Assembly: GCF_051106095.1 (NCBI RefSeq) | Contig: NC_135785.1 | Coordinates: 185,766,045-185,830,044, forward strand | Length of the DNA stretch: 64,000 bases | Source: Pogona vitticeps | Taxonomy: Eukaryota; Chordata; Lepidosauria; Squamata; Agamidae | Direction of reading: 5' to 3' | Part shown: positions 12,600 through 24,396 of the stretch, piece by piece | Layout of the letters: each line of letters opens with the position of its first letter | How positions within the stretch are numbered: the stretch's first letter is position 1 | Translations under genes and position numbers: made by a program | The notes under the pieces: model-generated | Told to the model about the DNA's origin: nothing | Seen by the model: only the letters and a program-made list of their open reading frames with translations | Database searches by the model: none

Positions 12600-13694
12600 C
12601 ACAGCCCTGGAATATGAGAAAGCACATCCCCACCCCACCCCCGTCACCAAGACCGGACAGTATCTGGACACTGCTTGTTTGGGTGCCCCGAAGCTTTTAA
12701 ACAGATCATTTCTGGGAATACTACCTGAAATAATAAAGGCTTTCTAGTACTGTATAGTAGCAGCAGCATTGCATCATGCATGCAATATACTAATACGTAA
12801 TGCTATTGATATTCTAATGAGTCAGTATTATACGAAAATCCGAAAACGGATCAAGGCAAAAAGAAACAGCTATAGAGCAGCTACTCTCCAAACCGAAAAA
12901 AATGTTTCTACAAAAGAAATGCTTGCCAATCATAAATCACATTAAAAGTTCTGAAAAGAAAACGTGCAATTCCTGGAAAGAAATACTGAGGCCCTTTCCC
13001 TAATCCTGGCAGAACGCAAATTAGTAAAGGGATGTGGAAGAAGTCTCTCTTTTTTGGGTCTAAAATGGGTGATCGTTCCCAGTGGCTCAGGAACAGGTCC
13101 ACGTAATTCAAGCATTTCTTTCATACACTGAAATGCATCTGTTTTTGTGGGCATACATGTGAGCTAATAATTTTATTTTTAAAAAAGGAAAGGTTGGTGA
13201 GGGGAAAATGGTTATCTCTCCTAATACAAATATTAATTTAATTATCAAAGTTAGCATGATTGTGTTATCACCACTTACTTCTGCTATTAATAGTTGTGCT
13301 CATCTTGTATGGACTAGGGCTATGCACAGAATAGGCTAAGATGACAAATTATTTTTGTGACCTTTTGACGTGCAGCTTTATTTTCCTCTATACCTGATGT
13401 GCTGGAGTGGGCTGTGACAGACTAAAAGTTATCCCCCGCCCCCCCGAAGTTGTTGCATTATCTGTTGTTTTCTAATAATTATCCAGCTTAATGTACATGG
13501 CATACTATGGTACATGTAATAATCTTATCTCTGTTATGCTCCCTTTCAAAACCTTTCTTTTCTATACCTCTGTAACTCTCTGCTTCTAAATAAATCTTTC
13601 TGTCCCACCTTTACTATTCCTTGTCAAGCTCTGTCATCCGACTTCAGGTTTTTCCTGTTCAGCATCTTGCAGCCTTAAGCAAATATAATAATAA
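12600..13694. other. Non-coding stretch right of island 1
   Basis: GC content falls immediately. No exon, RNA gene or intact element is visible; only a short C-run near 13433 stands out. The overlapping minus frames at 12908 and 12942 have no motif or splice support. Confidence 0.5.
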
Positions 13695-13912
13695 TTGTGT
13701 GTTATCCTGTCAATTCTGACTTATGATGGCCCTTTTCAGGGTCCTTCAGGTAGTGCGTGCTCAGAAGTGGTTTACCATTCTTGTCTGCAGCGGCCTCCTG
13801 GGATTCTGCAGCTTGTCCAAGGCCACACCAGCTGGTTGTACTCCCAGGAGGCACAGTGCGGAACCGAACTCCCAACCTCTAGCTTCACAGCCAGATAACT
13901 CACTAAGCTATC
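13695..13912 (-). mobile_element. tRNA-headed SINE of a second family, minus strand
   Basis: Read on the minus strand, the head has TGGATAGCTTAGTGAGTTAT, then a B-box-like GGGAGTTCGGTTCCGCACT. The body carries TGGCCTTGGACAAGCTGC and AATGGTAAACCACTTCTGAG, and the tail has CCATAAGTCAGAATTGACAG. The same body (GGTAAACCACTTCT, then CAAGCT and GCCAGCTGT phrases) recurs at 41911 and 56945, which supports a family. The two open frames here are SINE-derived, not host protein. Confidence 0.75.
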
Positions 13913-15549
13913 CAGCAAATATCCTTGTCTATATCCCAACGTGACATATAGACAACATGTATGAAATGACTACCATAAACATGGACAACTATAACATAGG
14001 CGTTTTGTCCATTTTTGATGATTAATTGTGACTAATCTCAGAAAAGTGATGTGAGGACAAGGCAAGAAATAGTGGATGGCCAAGAACTTGTGATTGTCAG
14101 CGTCATAAAATAATCGGCCCAAGTCTCTCTGGTTATGTTTTTATGGTTTTATTTCCATGATACTCTATGTTTTGTTCCTGCAGAAATTGCCCAAACTATA
14201 TTGTTGTTCCCTTAGAAGGGATGGGTAAAACACTTTACTAGTTTTACCCATCCCTTCTAAGGTACTTTATACCTACAAACTCCTAGAAAGAGTTGCCATA
14301 AGTCCAAATTGAGATGATGGCATGTTAAAAGGGAGAGACAGAAAGAGAGAATACTGGTCCTTCACAAACAAGTTAATGTCACTTCATCTTAATCATTTTT
14401 GGAGGGAATAACAATAATTCTGATTGCTTTGCTGGAGCTAGGTGGGATTGGGTTGAAAATTCCAAAATTTAAATTACCTTGTTTTAACAGTGTTGTAGAT
14501 TACATTTTAGATGTTATACTTGTTATTGCTTGTAAACTGCATTTTGGACCTGTTTTGGTGAAGAGAAGTGGAGTAGAATTTATTGAAATATGAAAATACA
14601 AGAATTTCACATTCTTGTGAATGTGTCAGGGCCCCCTTCTGTCCTTGTAAGGAAGTGAACACATCCATATCTCTGTGTGTGTGTGTGTGTGCATGTGCGC
14701 GCATGTGCCCACATGCGCATACATGTGTGTGTGTATCACAGTAGTTTCAAACTCTTCAACAGACAACCAATTTATAACTCCCGTGTTCTTCTAGAATGTC
14801 AGAGGAAGAAAGCCCTTCTCTCAGTCAGAAAGAGGAGTGCCTCGAATATTATTAACAGATTCATACGCCCATCTGGGGTTTGTGAATTGACAGGCCCTGG
14901 TGAAAAGGAAAAGAGTAATACTTGGAAACAAAAGTTGTGAATTTTGCATATTGCTGACAGAATTCTGAGGCTTTTGGTCTGCTGGAATATGGGCAGCCCA
15001 CACAGGTCAACTGCTGTTTTGCCCTCACACATGGAGGTATCAGGAAGCTGACATCTGTAGCTGTTCTTAACCACTGTCCTGTAGGGATTGGTCCACTGAA
15101 TGAAAACAAACGAGCAGAATCCAGGTGAGCTGAACATGACAATGATTAGGAATTTCAAATCTCCTGATACAAGTTTTTACACATGCACTGAATGCCGTAT
15201 CTGAGTGAGGATTTGAAAAACTGCAGTACTGTACTATATATATTTCCTGGAAGCATATCAGTTGAACATTGTAGACTTTCATTTTGTATAAATCACACAT
15301 TGGATTGTGCTGTTCCTCCGCCTGGTCCAGATTCTGTGGATGGGAGAATATAGTTAGCTAACATCAGAGGAAGTTGCCTTTTCATTCTGATGACTCTCTT
15401 CCCCCATCCCAAGGACTCTATTAAATTCAAGTAGCAAAGCATTAAATGTTTTACGGGGGGGGGGGGAGGCGGAGAGGGAGAGAACACATGATACTGTGGC
15501 AGCTGTGCCTTTTACTGCTTTGTAGTGGGGAGGGGAAAGGGTCCGGGTA
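13913..15549. other. Non-coding stretch with GT repeat
   Basis: No gene is supported. It holds a hairpin at 14210 (separate entry) and an alternating GT / GCGCATGTG purine-pyrimidine tract at about 14673-14735 of Z-DNA-prone type. A G-run lies near 15456. The minus frames at 14799 and 14861 overlap in different frames and show no known domain. Confidence 0.5.
14210..14262. repeat. Perfect 22-bp-arm hairpin
   Basis: The left arm (14210-14231, beginning CCTTAGAAGGGATGGG) is followed by a 9-nt spacer and an exact inverse complement at 14241-14262. No mismatches were seen. There are no flanking terminal repeats, so it is not an obvious transposon; a recent local inverted duplication is the simplest reading (inference). 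Confidence 0.9.
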
Positions 15550-15824
15550 ACTGCTGTTTATTTTTTTATCTTTTCAGTGTTTTTGTAGCACTTATATAAA
15601 AGAATCTCATGTAATGAGAAACACAATGAACACAAATTTGAGATGAGAAGTAGTTATTATTGAAGAAGTCTCTTCACACTTTTCCGCACTTTTCCTCATC
15701 CTGAAACCTTTCTCCCACTTTTCTTCCTCTAGATATATGTGTCCATGATTTTCTTATATTTTCTTATGCAATTCTTTTATATAAGTGCTATGAAAACACA
15801 GAAAATATTTTTAAAAACAGCAGT
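15550..15824. mobile_element. MITE with about 60-bp terminal inverted repeats
   Basis: The left end ACTGCTGTTT is mirrored by AAACAGCAGT at the right end, each flanked outside by TA (15548-15549 and 15825-15826). The inverted similarity extends inward about 60 bp and includes an exact 18-bp block, GCACTTATATAAAAGAAT, at the inner part of both arms. There is no coding capacity. TA flanks suggest a Tc1/mariner-type element, but the family is not recognised. The inner block is better conserved than the outer termini, which is unusual for an old element. Confidence 0.7.
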
Positions 15825-15826
15825 TA

Positions 15827-16940
15827 TCAAAATACATATAAGGCTATACTTCACATGAACCTGTCATGAACAAAGTTATATTTGACTCACACCAGTCATG
15901 GTGAAATATATGTCTCAGTTAAATCAGTGGTCAAATACCCACTGAATTAAAAAGCCCAGGGGTATTCCTTGATTTGAATTTTGCTTCTGATTATGTGAAT
16001 CTGCTTTTATTAAGGAGACTAATTTATCTTTCTCTGAGAAGAGGGGGGAAATAGTAATTAAATTGATTGTACAGAACTTGGTTTCAGATATCCTCCAAGG
16101 CAGCAGTCTTTAATATTGGCTGGTGTTTTTAATAATAAATTTTTCATAATGCTCCTGTTTCTTGCTAATAACAAGATAAATTCCCTTTTCCATTTCCGGT
16201 ACTACATACATGCAGCTTCAAAGAGTAGGGTGAAGTTGTATATACATCTGAAATATATATAAATACACTGTAATCCAGTGCAAATTTATTCAAAAGTATG
16301 GGCCACTGAATTCAAAGTGTCCTTAGGAAACAAGCATATATATAATTGGAAATTAATAATGAATAATTCTGAATATTTACATATATGAATACTGAGAAAT
16401 TAGTTTAAGGAAGCACAATTAGACTGTTTTTAAAGAATTGTCAAAAATAACTACAACAGAGCTCTTAGGTTACCTTGCTGGTATCAGAACTGTTTCATTC
16501 CACAGTTTTAGGAAACATGAGAACATTGAGACCTAGTATTATGAGCCTATGAGGATGACACATTACCCTCCCACACTAAGTGGCTTCTTGTTAAGAAATT
16601 AGATTAAATAAAAACATTAGTTATGAAAAGTGTTAAAAGGTGACCTACACCTTCATTAACTAAGACCAGAAAAAGACTTTAGAGATAGCCGATGACTGGA
16701 AGAAAAAAATTCTTGCCAATAAAAGCATCTGTGTCACAGTGCAAAATTTTGGATTAAGCAAATCAGTTTGAATTGTTTGGCAAATGGTCATCAGGGTTTA
16801 CGTAAGTTTGGGACTCCTTCATATTCTGCTTGCACAAACCCAGAAATACTGCTTTATCATCTGTCTGCAACATTAATTAATTGCTAATTAATTCCAAAGG
16901 TGCTTTGTTTTGTTTTCTGTCAGGTACGAATCATGGACTC
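15827..16940. other. AT-rich non-coding stretch
   Basis: No gene or clear element is visible. A phrase near 16262-16330 (AATTTATTCAAAAGTATGGG, then CTGAATTCAAAG) resembles a very old dispersed amniote or squamate repeat but is too diverged to delimit. Confidence 0.45.
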
Positions 16941-17215
16941 AGGGCGCAATCAAATGGCAGGAAAAATATAAGTCTAATTGCAACAGAAAGGGTTGCTTTG
17001 TAGTGAGATATCTCCCTTGAAATGGCTCTTCCATTTGTCAAGGAATCGCTCCATCCCTGTCCTGAAAAAGGAGCAGCTCTCTAACTGGACCAAAAAGGTC
17101 CAACTTGGGCATGGATCGGGGGCAGGTTGGAGCATAATTCTCCATACATTGTGTAATTGTTGGGGGGAAGGATTGTGCCAAAATATGATCTGTTTTCCCC
17201 ATGTGATCACACCCT
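16941..17215 (-). mobile_element. ~275-bp DNA-transposon-like repeat, copy A
   Basis: The ends AGGGCGCAATCAAATGG and CCATGTGATCACACCCT are imperfect inverses. A second copy in the opposite orientation lies at 27332-27619. Shared interior phrases include CAAAAAGGTCCAACTTGGGC and TCTGTTTTCCCCATGTGATC. The two interior open frames on opposite strands are by-products of the repeat. The superfamily is not identified; flanks ACTC/CACTC could be part of a short target duplication. The strand given is relative only to copy B. Confidence 0.65.
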
Positions 17216-18390
17216 CACTCCCACAGAAAACATTAGAAGGGTTTGTATTTGTGCACTGGCTTTAGAATTGGGATGATGCTACCAGTTATCTCATAGAGCA
17301 TTGATACATTCTCATTTCTTTAATTTTATTTTGCAATAGATGTGCCACAAGTGAGCTGTAAGAGCTGGAAGCCAAATCAGACGTTGATCCAAGACTTGTT
17401 CTCATCATGACTGTGCATCCTAGGTAGCACTTTGGACTCCAGTCCAGAGGAGGAAGTACCAGAAAGATCAGCAGTGATGGACACATAGATTCAAGATCCA
17501 AACACAGCCTGAACCAGAGCTCTGGATTCAAGAGCTCCCACCACAGGAATCCCTACAAAATACACCACCACTTCTCCAGCTGGGCTTCTGCACACACTCC
17601 ATTGCCAGATTGTTAGTGCTAACAATTATGTGGAGGGAATTAAGGAAGACCAGGTGATAGGTTCCAGACTAGGTGACTCTGGGAAAGAGGTATAGCTTCA
17701 GAAAGATAGTTTGGGATGATAGCATAAATAATCTTTTTTTTAAAAATCCTGATTTTATCAAAGAAGGTTGTTCACTTAGGGTCAAACTAAGTGAAACATT
17801 TGGCATATATTTGGAACTGTTCTTCAAGGGGTGAAAGATGTCTGTCATATTATGTATCATGTATTTTTCTTATCTCTGTATCTCATCACCTCCATTAAAC
17901 ATAGGCTTCTTTTTCTAGAGTGATTGCTGAAACACGTATTTCTTAAGAAATTAAGAGGAAAATGGACTATTGGTAGGGAAAATGCGCTTCTCCTTAATGT
18001 CTGGTTTGACCCTTAGTGCTCTCCAAGGTCCTGCAACTCTAGCCCAACCCGCAAGATTTTATTGTTCTGACCAGACAACTAGGAAGGCATCTGGAGTCCG
18101 AGGATTACTTAGAAGACAGCAGTTAGTGCCTGGGAGAAATGTGGAAACAAAACAAAACAAAGAACAGCCTGTTGCTTAAGCATAGTTGTAAACCAAACAG
18201 GAAGCCTTTTATAGCACTTTCTCTCCAGGAGAGGCCACTGAATAAAAAGGATCACTCATGAGCTGGAAAAACATGTCAGGAAGTTATTTTGCACTGAATT
18301 TCTGACAATTTACCCCACAGGGCCCTACATGCAGAGCTGAAAATCCATGGTTCTAGTATCTGGCTTCAATGAGATCTGTGATTCTTAGAG
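17216..18390. other. Non-coding stretch
   Basis: No exon or intact repeat is recognised. Frames at 17286, 17669 and 17970 have no domain signature and no splice context. Confidence 0.45.
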
Positions 18391-18515
18391 TGGTGGTTCC
18401 CAGTCTTGGGTTCCCAAACTAAAACTCCCAGAAGTTTTTACCACTAGCTGTGCTGTCTAGGATTTTTGGAAGTTGTGGTCCAAGAACATTGGGAACCAAA
18501 GATTGGGAACCGCTG
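18391..18515. mobile_element. hAT-like MITE with 8-bp target duplication
   Basis: The ends TGGTGGTTCCCAG and GATTGGGAACCGCTG are inverse to each other and the centre is also self-complementary. Flanks TCTTAGAG (18383-18390) and CCTTAGAG (18516-18523) match at 7 of 8 positions, as expected for a hAT target-site duplication. A related copy lies at 29486-29623. It is only 125 bp and non-coding. Confidence 0.75.
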
Positions 18516-18523
18516 CCTTAGAG

Positions 18524-20288
18524 TATTGGTAAATTAGGACAAATGTTAAGCAGCATTATCTAGAATGGCTTGCTTTTCTTATTATAGCTTGCAAGAAGAA
18601 AAATCGTTATATCAGAAAGAGTAATATAAACATGCATGACCATTTGGTTGCCCTTCCTGGAACAGAGGTTCTTGAGAACTCAAATGATTGCACATTGTGA
18701 CCTTTGTATGGCCTAGCAATAGCATTAACCCAATATGGTCTCCCCCTCTCTTTTTTTGTTTTTTGTTTTATTTTTTTGACAACACAGCTGCCTTCCATGT
18801 TTGTCTTTCCTTCCTGTATGAGTCTTGAACCTGATCCCTTTCAGGAGGGCTGTGTATGTTTTCCTAATTGTCTGGTGCAGGCTCTGGTATTGTGTGGGCT
18901 TTTCTTCATAGTCTATTATGCTCCAAAATGGCAGTTGTGAGTAGCATGAAGGGATTTGAGCCACTGCCTGTGAAGATGCATGGTCATTGGCAGGGTCATT
19001 GCTGGCTTAGCCACTTGCCCTGAAGGAGTGGAGTGTTCTTGTGTTGTTTTGTATAGTGTGTGCAGAGCTGCAGGGGGGGGATTTAATCATGAACTGTCCC
19101 TGTCGGCATGACATCAAGTCCCTCTATGTGTAGGAATGGTTAAGAACTGCAGTCCACAATATTTAGAGGACTTCCAGGTTGAGGAGGCTGGCATAAATAC
19201 TGCCTGTTGAAGAGGCTGGAAATTGGTATGATTGAATTAACAGGATTTTGTTATCGATAATCTTGCCTCAGTGCTTAGTTTGACTTGTTGAACTTTTGCA
19301 GCATCATGATTCTGTAGCAATTCTGGCCTTATTATCTTCTTTAATAAGAAGAAAATGGTGTCACTTTACATATTGCTTTTTCAAACAAGAGTATTAATTC
19401 TCTTGTCTGAAGAAAGGATACAGTCTTACGATCATCATTATTATTTCATTAGTAAAGTGCTTCACATTAATGAAGCACAACTTGGATGATTTGCTCTTTA
19501 ACAAAGGTTCAGTATAACAGGTGTCAATGAGGCGCAACAGGGAGGGGGCAAGAAGGGCAGAAGAAAGGATTGAAATTTGCAATAGTAATATATAATTTAT
19601 GAAGTACAGTGCCCTCATAAAGTGAGTAAGAAACATTCATGCCAGTGATTTTACCTCCCCTCCCCTTTTTGCTTTGCTTTGTTCATAATTGTAGCACGAT
19701 TCTAGGACAGGAAAGTTTCCCGATCGGGGGAGTCAGTTCTTGTTACTTAATTTTTTGCAGGAGGAAAAAAATAACATAGAAGATGGGGCTGAGGGGGAAG
19801 AATTTTAGACATAGGGATAAGGGGGAAAAGTGGTGAAAAGTAAATAAAGAAAATAATGTAGGTGAAGTCAACCTCAGTGGGAAAAGTACAGACAGTGACA
19901 GGCTGCCTCCCAGAACTAAAGTACAATATGTTAAATATGTGGTGTGCAGCGTTCTATTTATAAAATCAGTACATATGTGGGGATCAAATCTAGTTTGAGA
20001 CCAAGAAATTATTGGGACAGTGGTCTCTGAGAGAAAAGGAAGAAGGAAGCCTGTAAGCCAACTTGCAATTGTCCAGAGACTGTTCACATTCATCCTTTAT
20101 CCCTGGAGGGCCATAGCAGCTCCCAAAACCATCATCCCCCAAAAAGCCCCCTTGGACACTCGTGGCCAAATAAAAATAAATTTTGAAGTGTGTGTGGAGA
20201 GCAGGGGTTTGAGAGGCTAATGATAACATGGTAAATCATTGGGACATTCCCCAGGAAGCAAAAAGGGCTTTTATAAAAAAGCATTTTT
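18524..20288. other. Non-coding stretch
   Basis: Nothing gene-like is supported. The 116-codon minus frame at 19743-20093 and the overlapping frame at 19990 show no recognisable domain. There is no clear repeat boundary. Confidence 0.45.
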
Positions 20289-20381
20289 GTGGGGGTGCCA
20301 TTCCCAAGGTTGCTAAAATGTTGGCTTAATCTACTGTAGATTAAGCCAACAGTTTAGCAACCTTGGGAATAGCACTCCCAC
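20289..20381. repeat. 46-bp-arm near-perfect hairpin
   Basis: Arms 20289-20334 and 20336-20381 are inverse complements with only a handful of mismatches, separated by a single central base. The left arm contains CCATTCCCAAGGTTGCTAAA and the right arm TTTAGCAACCTTGGGAATAG. If transcribed this would fold into a long stem comparable in length to a pre-miRNA-type hairpin, though mismatches are few and no expression is known. No transposon termini were seen. Confidence 0.9.
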
Positions 20382-21000
20382 ACATTTTTCCCTATTTTTT
20401 TAATGGGGTGCAAGGTTGCTGGGTTTTGAGGGGCTGCATTTGGGCCTCTAGGGACCTACATACGGCCTACCCTGGCTATATATGCTTGCCTGGAGTATCA
20501 CTAAGCTTGACTGGACTTATGTTTTAGTAGAGCTATTTGTTGCCCCGTGCTCTTAGGTTGTAAGCCTAGGCACACTTTCTTAGGAGCAAACTCCATTGAA
20601 AACAGTAGGATTTAAGCTGTCTGGCCTTTTATTGCAAGTTGTTTTCTTTTTTCCTGCAGCTGCTTTTAAAAAGTTGCCACTGGACGAACCATCATTTAAA
20701 GCAGCTATCATTGTTACTTATTTTTTTCAACAATAAGAGGACAGTGGGATGAGAGAGGTAAGGAGTGATGGTGCAAGGAACCCGCTTTCCTTGTTTTTCA
20801 TTAATACTCCTGCATGTATGAAAATAAATTGTATTTTAGGAACAGGAGAATGTTTACTTTCCTCCCTTGGCAGGCCTGGCTTGTGCTGATGAAAGCTGCA
20901 GTTGAATAGCATTTGGAAGGCAATGGATTTCCAACCCCAGATCCTCATTGTGGTCACAGTTCAGTGGTGCCTACTCACTTAGAAGTTTTAAACAAGGGTT
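20382..21000. other. Non-coding stretch
   Basis: No gene is visible. A phrase near 20560-20630 (GCCTAGGCACACTTTCTTAG, then CCATTGAAAACAGTAGGA) resembles the widely dispersed degenerate motif also suspected at 22560 and 26900. Confidence 0.4.
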
Positions 21001-21107
21001 GAGGAATCTTTGGCCCTCCAAATGTTCTGGATCACAACTGCCATCATGCTGAGTAGAGCTGCTAGGGATTTGTAGGCTAAACTTCCTAGAGATTCAAAGA
21101 TTTCCTG
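21001..21107. mobile_element. Degenerate palindromic MITE
   Basis: The left part TTTGGCCCTCCAAATGTTCT followed by CACAACTGCCATCATGCTGA is partly inverse to the later TAGGGATTTGTAGG and CTAGAGATTCAAAGA. This matches my memory of a common squamate hAT-like MITE whose centre reads ACTACAACTCCCATCAT. It is heavily diverged and the boundaries are approximate. Confidence 0.5.
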
Positions 21108-23466
21108 CTCCTGTTTTAAAGGTACTGTTACAGAAGATAGGTCTATCAGAGGCCACACCCCATGGAGACATTGTAAATCTCAGCATTGAAAGGTAACATA
21201 CTTCTAGTAAAGAGAGAGGGGGGGTCTTTTCTTGCTTTGAGTCTGCCAAGGGGCATCTCACTAATCACTGTGGAAGACAGAAATTTGGACAGGATATATC
21301 TTGGTCTGGAGTATTTATTGTGTTTACATAATGAAAATGTGCATCTGCTGCAAGTCATACAAATAGCTTGTTTGCTTGGCTTTATTGTCCAGACACACAG
21401 ATACCTGTATTAGAAAAGTACTCGGCTGGCCTTATAGTTAAGTAGAATGGGCTAGTTGCCTCAAGCAGCAGATTTGGTGTCATGAATGAGTAGCCAACTG
21501 TTAACTATTCATTACTATATTTTCATTGTCAGGAGAGTCTCTTGTCATTCGTCAGATGTTCTACATGTGCCAACATAATTTGTCTGGTTCTGGGGTGCTG
21601 GACCCCTTGACTTGGTTTACCTTGGAAAGTAGCATATTTGCTGCCATGCCTGAGGAGCAAAATGTTTGGAGGAGGGCCTTAAACATCAATTTCTTTGTCA
21701 GAAGATAATTTTTGTGTGATCACCTGCTTAATTTGCATCTCAAGGTATTTCTGCGTTTCAGCGCTAGACTGCTGCAAACTGCTTGCATCATGCCGCCTCC
21801 TCAAGCTAATTTAAGAACTGTTAATCTCAGCTCATAGTAATGGTGAGAAAACTAAAATGCTGCCTGCTTCTCATATAGAATGAAAGAAGGGAATATTCAC
21901 ATAACACATAATAGCACATACTGCTTCATAATAATGTGCTGAAAGAATTCAGATTTATGTAGGTGCTGAAGAATGTGGCCAGGTAAAAATGAAGATAGAT
22001 TTAATATAATATTTTATAGCTATGCAAAATTGCAACTGCTGCAGTTTCACATCAAGCTTTTTAAATTCTCCCTCTACTGAACGGGGTGGGAGCAAAGGCT
22101 TGGTTTTCTTGTGGTGCCAAAAATAATTGGGACACTTCTCCTTGTAGTTGACTCCAATCCTACAATATAGCAGCCACAGTCTTACAATTCAGATGGAATG
22201 ATTTTGCAGATGGGTTCATCTTCCAGAAGTTTCTGGAATAATTTTGGGGACTCACTTGTGATAGGTAGACAGTGCTGAAATATTATTTCTGACTTCTTCT
22301 AGAGATTCTTCTGCCCTGTTTGCTGTATATTGAATGTTGCCAGAGCCTCTGTACAGCCATTGCCAGTCCTGTGCTGAGAAATAGATGGGCAGGGTATGGT
22401 TTGTTCATTTTAATTGCTTTTATGCAATTAAATAACTGTGGCTAGGCTAGATGAAGTATTCCAGATCAGTAGGGGAAGCAAATTTTCCCATTTTTGGTCC
22501 TGAAACACTACAAGATCATTCTGAATCCAGTATCTATTACTTCTTTAGTCTTTTGCATATTTCTTAGGTGGTAAACCCCACATAACATCCTAGGATTTAC
22601 TTCTAAGTCAGCCTGCTTAGGATCATGCTGTACATCTTTTAATTCCTTTATTCCATCACCATTCTGGAGTTACAAATGTTAAATCCTATCAATATGACTT
22701 AAACATGTATATACAGTATGCTTTATATTATGGACCTTTTGTTAGATCACCTTAGTACTCTATAGGAATCCAGCACATTGTGTTGAAAATATGGATTTTG
22801 AGTTTTGAAGAACACAGTAATAGGAAGACATCTCACATATAAGCACTGAAGCTGCTGTCAAAAAAAAAAATCTTTGCCGCCAACAAAATATATTAAAGTA
22901 CATGTTTGGTTTCAAAATGTAAAGGATTTTTAAAGAGGTGGGTTGGGAAAGAACAACTGTGGATTAAAAGTGTATTCACATAAGAAATGCTTGAAAGTAT
23001 GTCAGGTGTTGGAAAGAATAAAAAGCCTGAGAGATTGTCACGATGGGGGCTCAAATTATGGCTGTCTCTTTTAATCACAGGCTATAAATACATGGTCCTG
23101 GGAGATTCGCAACTCAGTTGTGTTAGCAAGAATACATAAAACATTCTACCAATAACTTTAGGCCCTTTTACGGTGGAAAATAGTTGCCCCTGAATCTTAG
23201 TTTTATCATTAAATGGAGTGAGGCAACTGCCTCAGCCAATGACATCCTGTTATTATCAGACTTGTTCAGGTCTTGCAAACGAACTACTTTGTTTTCCTTT
23301 ACTGAGTCGATCTATTTCATGTTAGGTGTTCCTCTTTTCCTACCGCCTAGCACTTTTCCTAGGATACTTGTTTTTTCACTGAATCTTCTTTTCTCATCAT
23401 ACACCCAAAGTATGGTAGCTCCAGTTTAGTTACATTAGCTTCTTGTGAAAGCTCAGGCTTGTTTTG
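21108..23466. other. Non-coding stretch
   Basis: About 2.3 kb with no supported exon or intact element. There is a possible old fragment of a dispersed motif near 22560-22630 (AGGATTTACTTCTAAGTCAG). Frames at 21146, 21186, 21526, 22893 and 23184 lack motifs and splice context. Confidence 0.45.
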
Positions 23467-23663
23467 ATCTAGACTTTGGTTTGAATCCCCATTCTGCTAA
23501 TGGAAACTCACTGGTGGGACTGGAATGAGTAAAGCCACTCCTTAAATATCTTGAAAGCCCTGTTAGAGTTGCTATAAGTTGGTTTTGACTTAATAGCACA
23601 TAATGTGTCCACACTTCTGAGTTCCAATCTGACACTCTGTTGACTACACCACACTGGCTTTCT
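23467..23663 (+). mobile_element. SINE mosaic: body in plus, head in minus orientation
   Basis: The part from 23467 to about 23608 is the SINE body in plus orientation (GGTTTGAATCCCC, TAAAGCCACTCCTTAAATAT, TATAAGTTGGTTTTGACTTA). From about 23609 to 23663 the sequence is the tRNA-like head of the same SINE in minus orientation: its complement reads GTGTGGTGTAGTCAACAGAG, then TCAGATTGGAACTC. The plus body lacks its own upstream head. This could be two insertions or a single rearranged copy; overlapping open frames here are SINE-derived. Confidence 0.65.
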
Positions 23664-23752
23664 TGTCAACATAGAAGTTATGTAATTCATCTTTATAATT
23701 TGTTCATTACTTTGTCTCCTTAAACCTCTTTATTCATGCTGGAAGCAATCTA

Positions 23753-24175
23753 CAGTGGTGCCTCGCTAGACAGTTACCCCGCATGACAGTTTTTTGCTAG
23801 ACATTGACTTTTTGCGATCGCTATAGCGATTCGCAAAACAATGATTCCTGTGGGGGAATTTTGCTGAACAATGTTTGGTCCCTGCTTCGCAAACCAATTT
23901 TCGCTTGACAACGATTTTGACAGCTCCCTCCGCGCTTGCAAAACAGGTGTTTTCAAGACCTAAGCTTCGCAAGACAGCGATTTAAACAGCTGAATGGCAG
24001 TTCGCAAAGCGGCTTTCCTATGGCCGATCTGCACTAGACAACTATTCTTCCCCATTGGAATGCATTAAACAGGTTTCAATGCATTCCAGTGGGGAAATGC
24101 TTTTCGCTAGACAATGATTTCGCTAAACAGCGATTTCAGTGAAACGGATTATCATCGTCTAGCGAGGCACCGCTG
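23753..24175. mobile_element. Tigger-like MITE, copy 2
   Basis: Starts CAGTGGTGCCTCGCTAGACA and ends TCTAGCGAGGCACCGCTG, with TA on both outer sides (23751-23752 and 24176-24177). It is 423 bp and non-coding. Internally it carries repeated phrases such as CGCTAGACA and GCAAGACAGCGATTT, which make most of the element self-similar. Frames at 23766 and 23774 are by-products. Confidence 0.85.
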
Positions 24176-24396
24176 TAATTATGTTTCCAGGGCAGAAGGA
24201 GCAGCTGACAGAGTACTGTTATTGCCCAAAGACATCCAAATATGTTCAAAATCATCACATTCTTTGGGGAGGGTCCTTCCATGTCCCCTGAAGAAGAGAA
24301 AGAAGTCATAATTTTGACTTCTCAATGTCCATCTTTAATCCTGCTCTTGTACTTTTTAATTTCAACTTCATTGGAAGTTGTTTCAAGTCAATGTTA

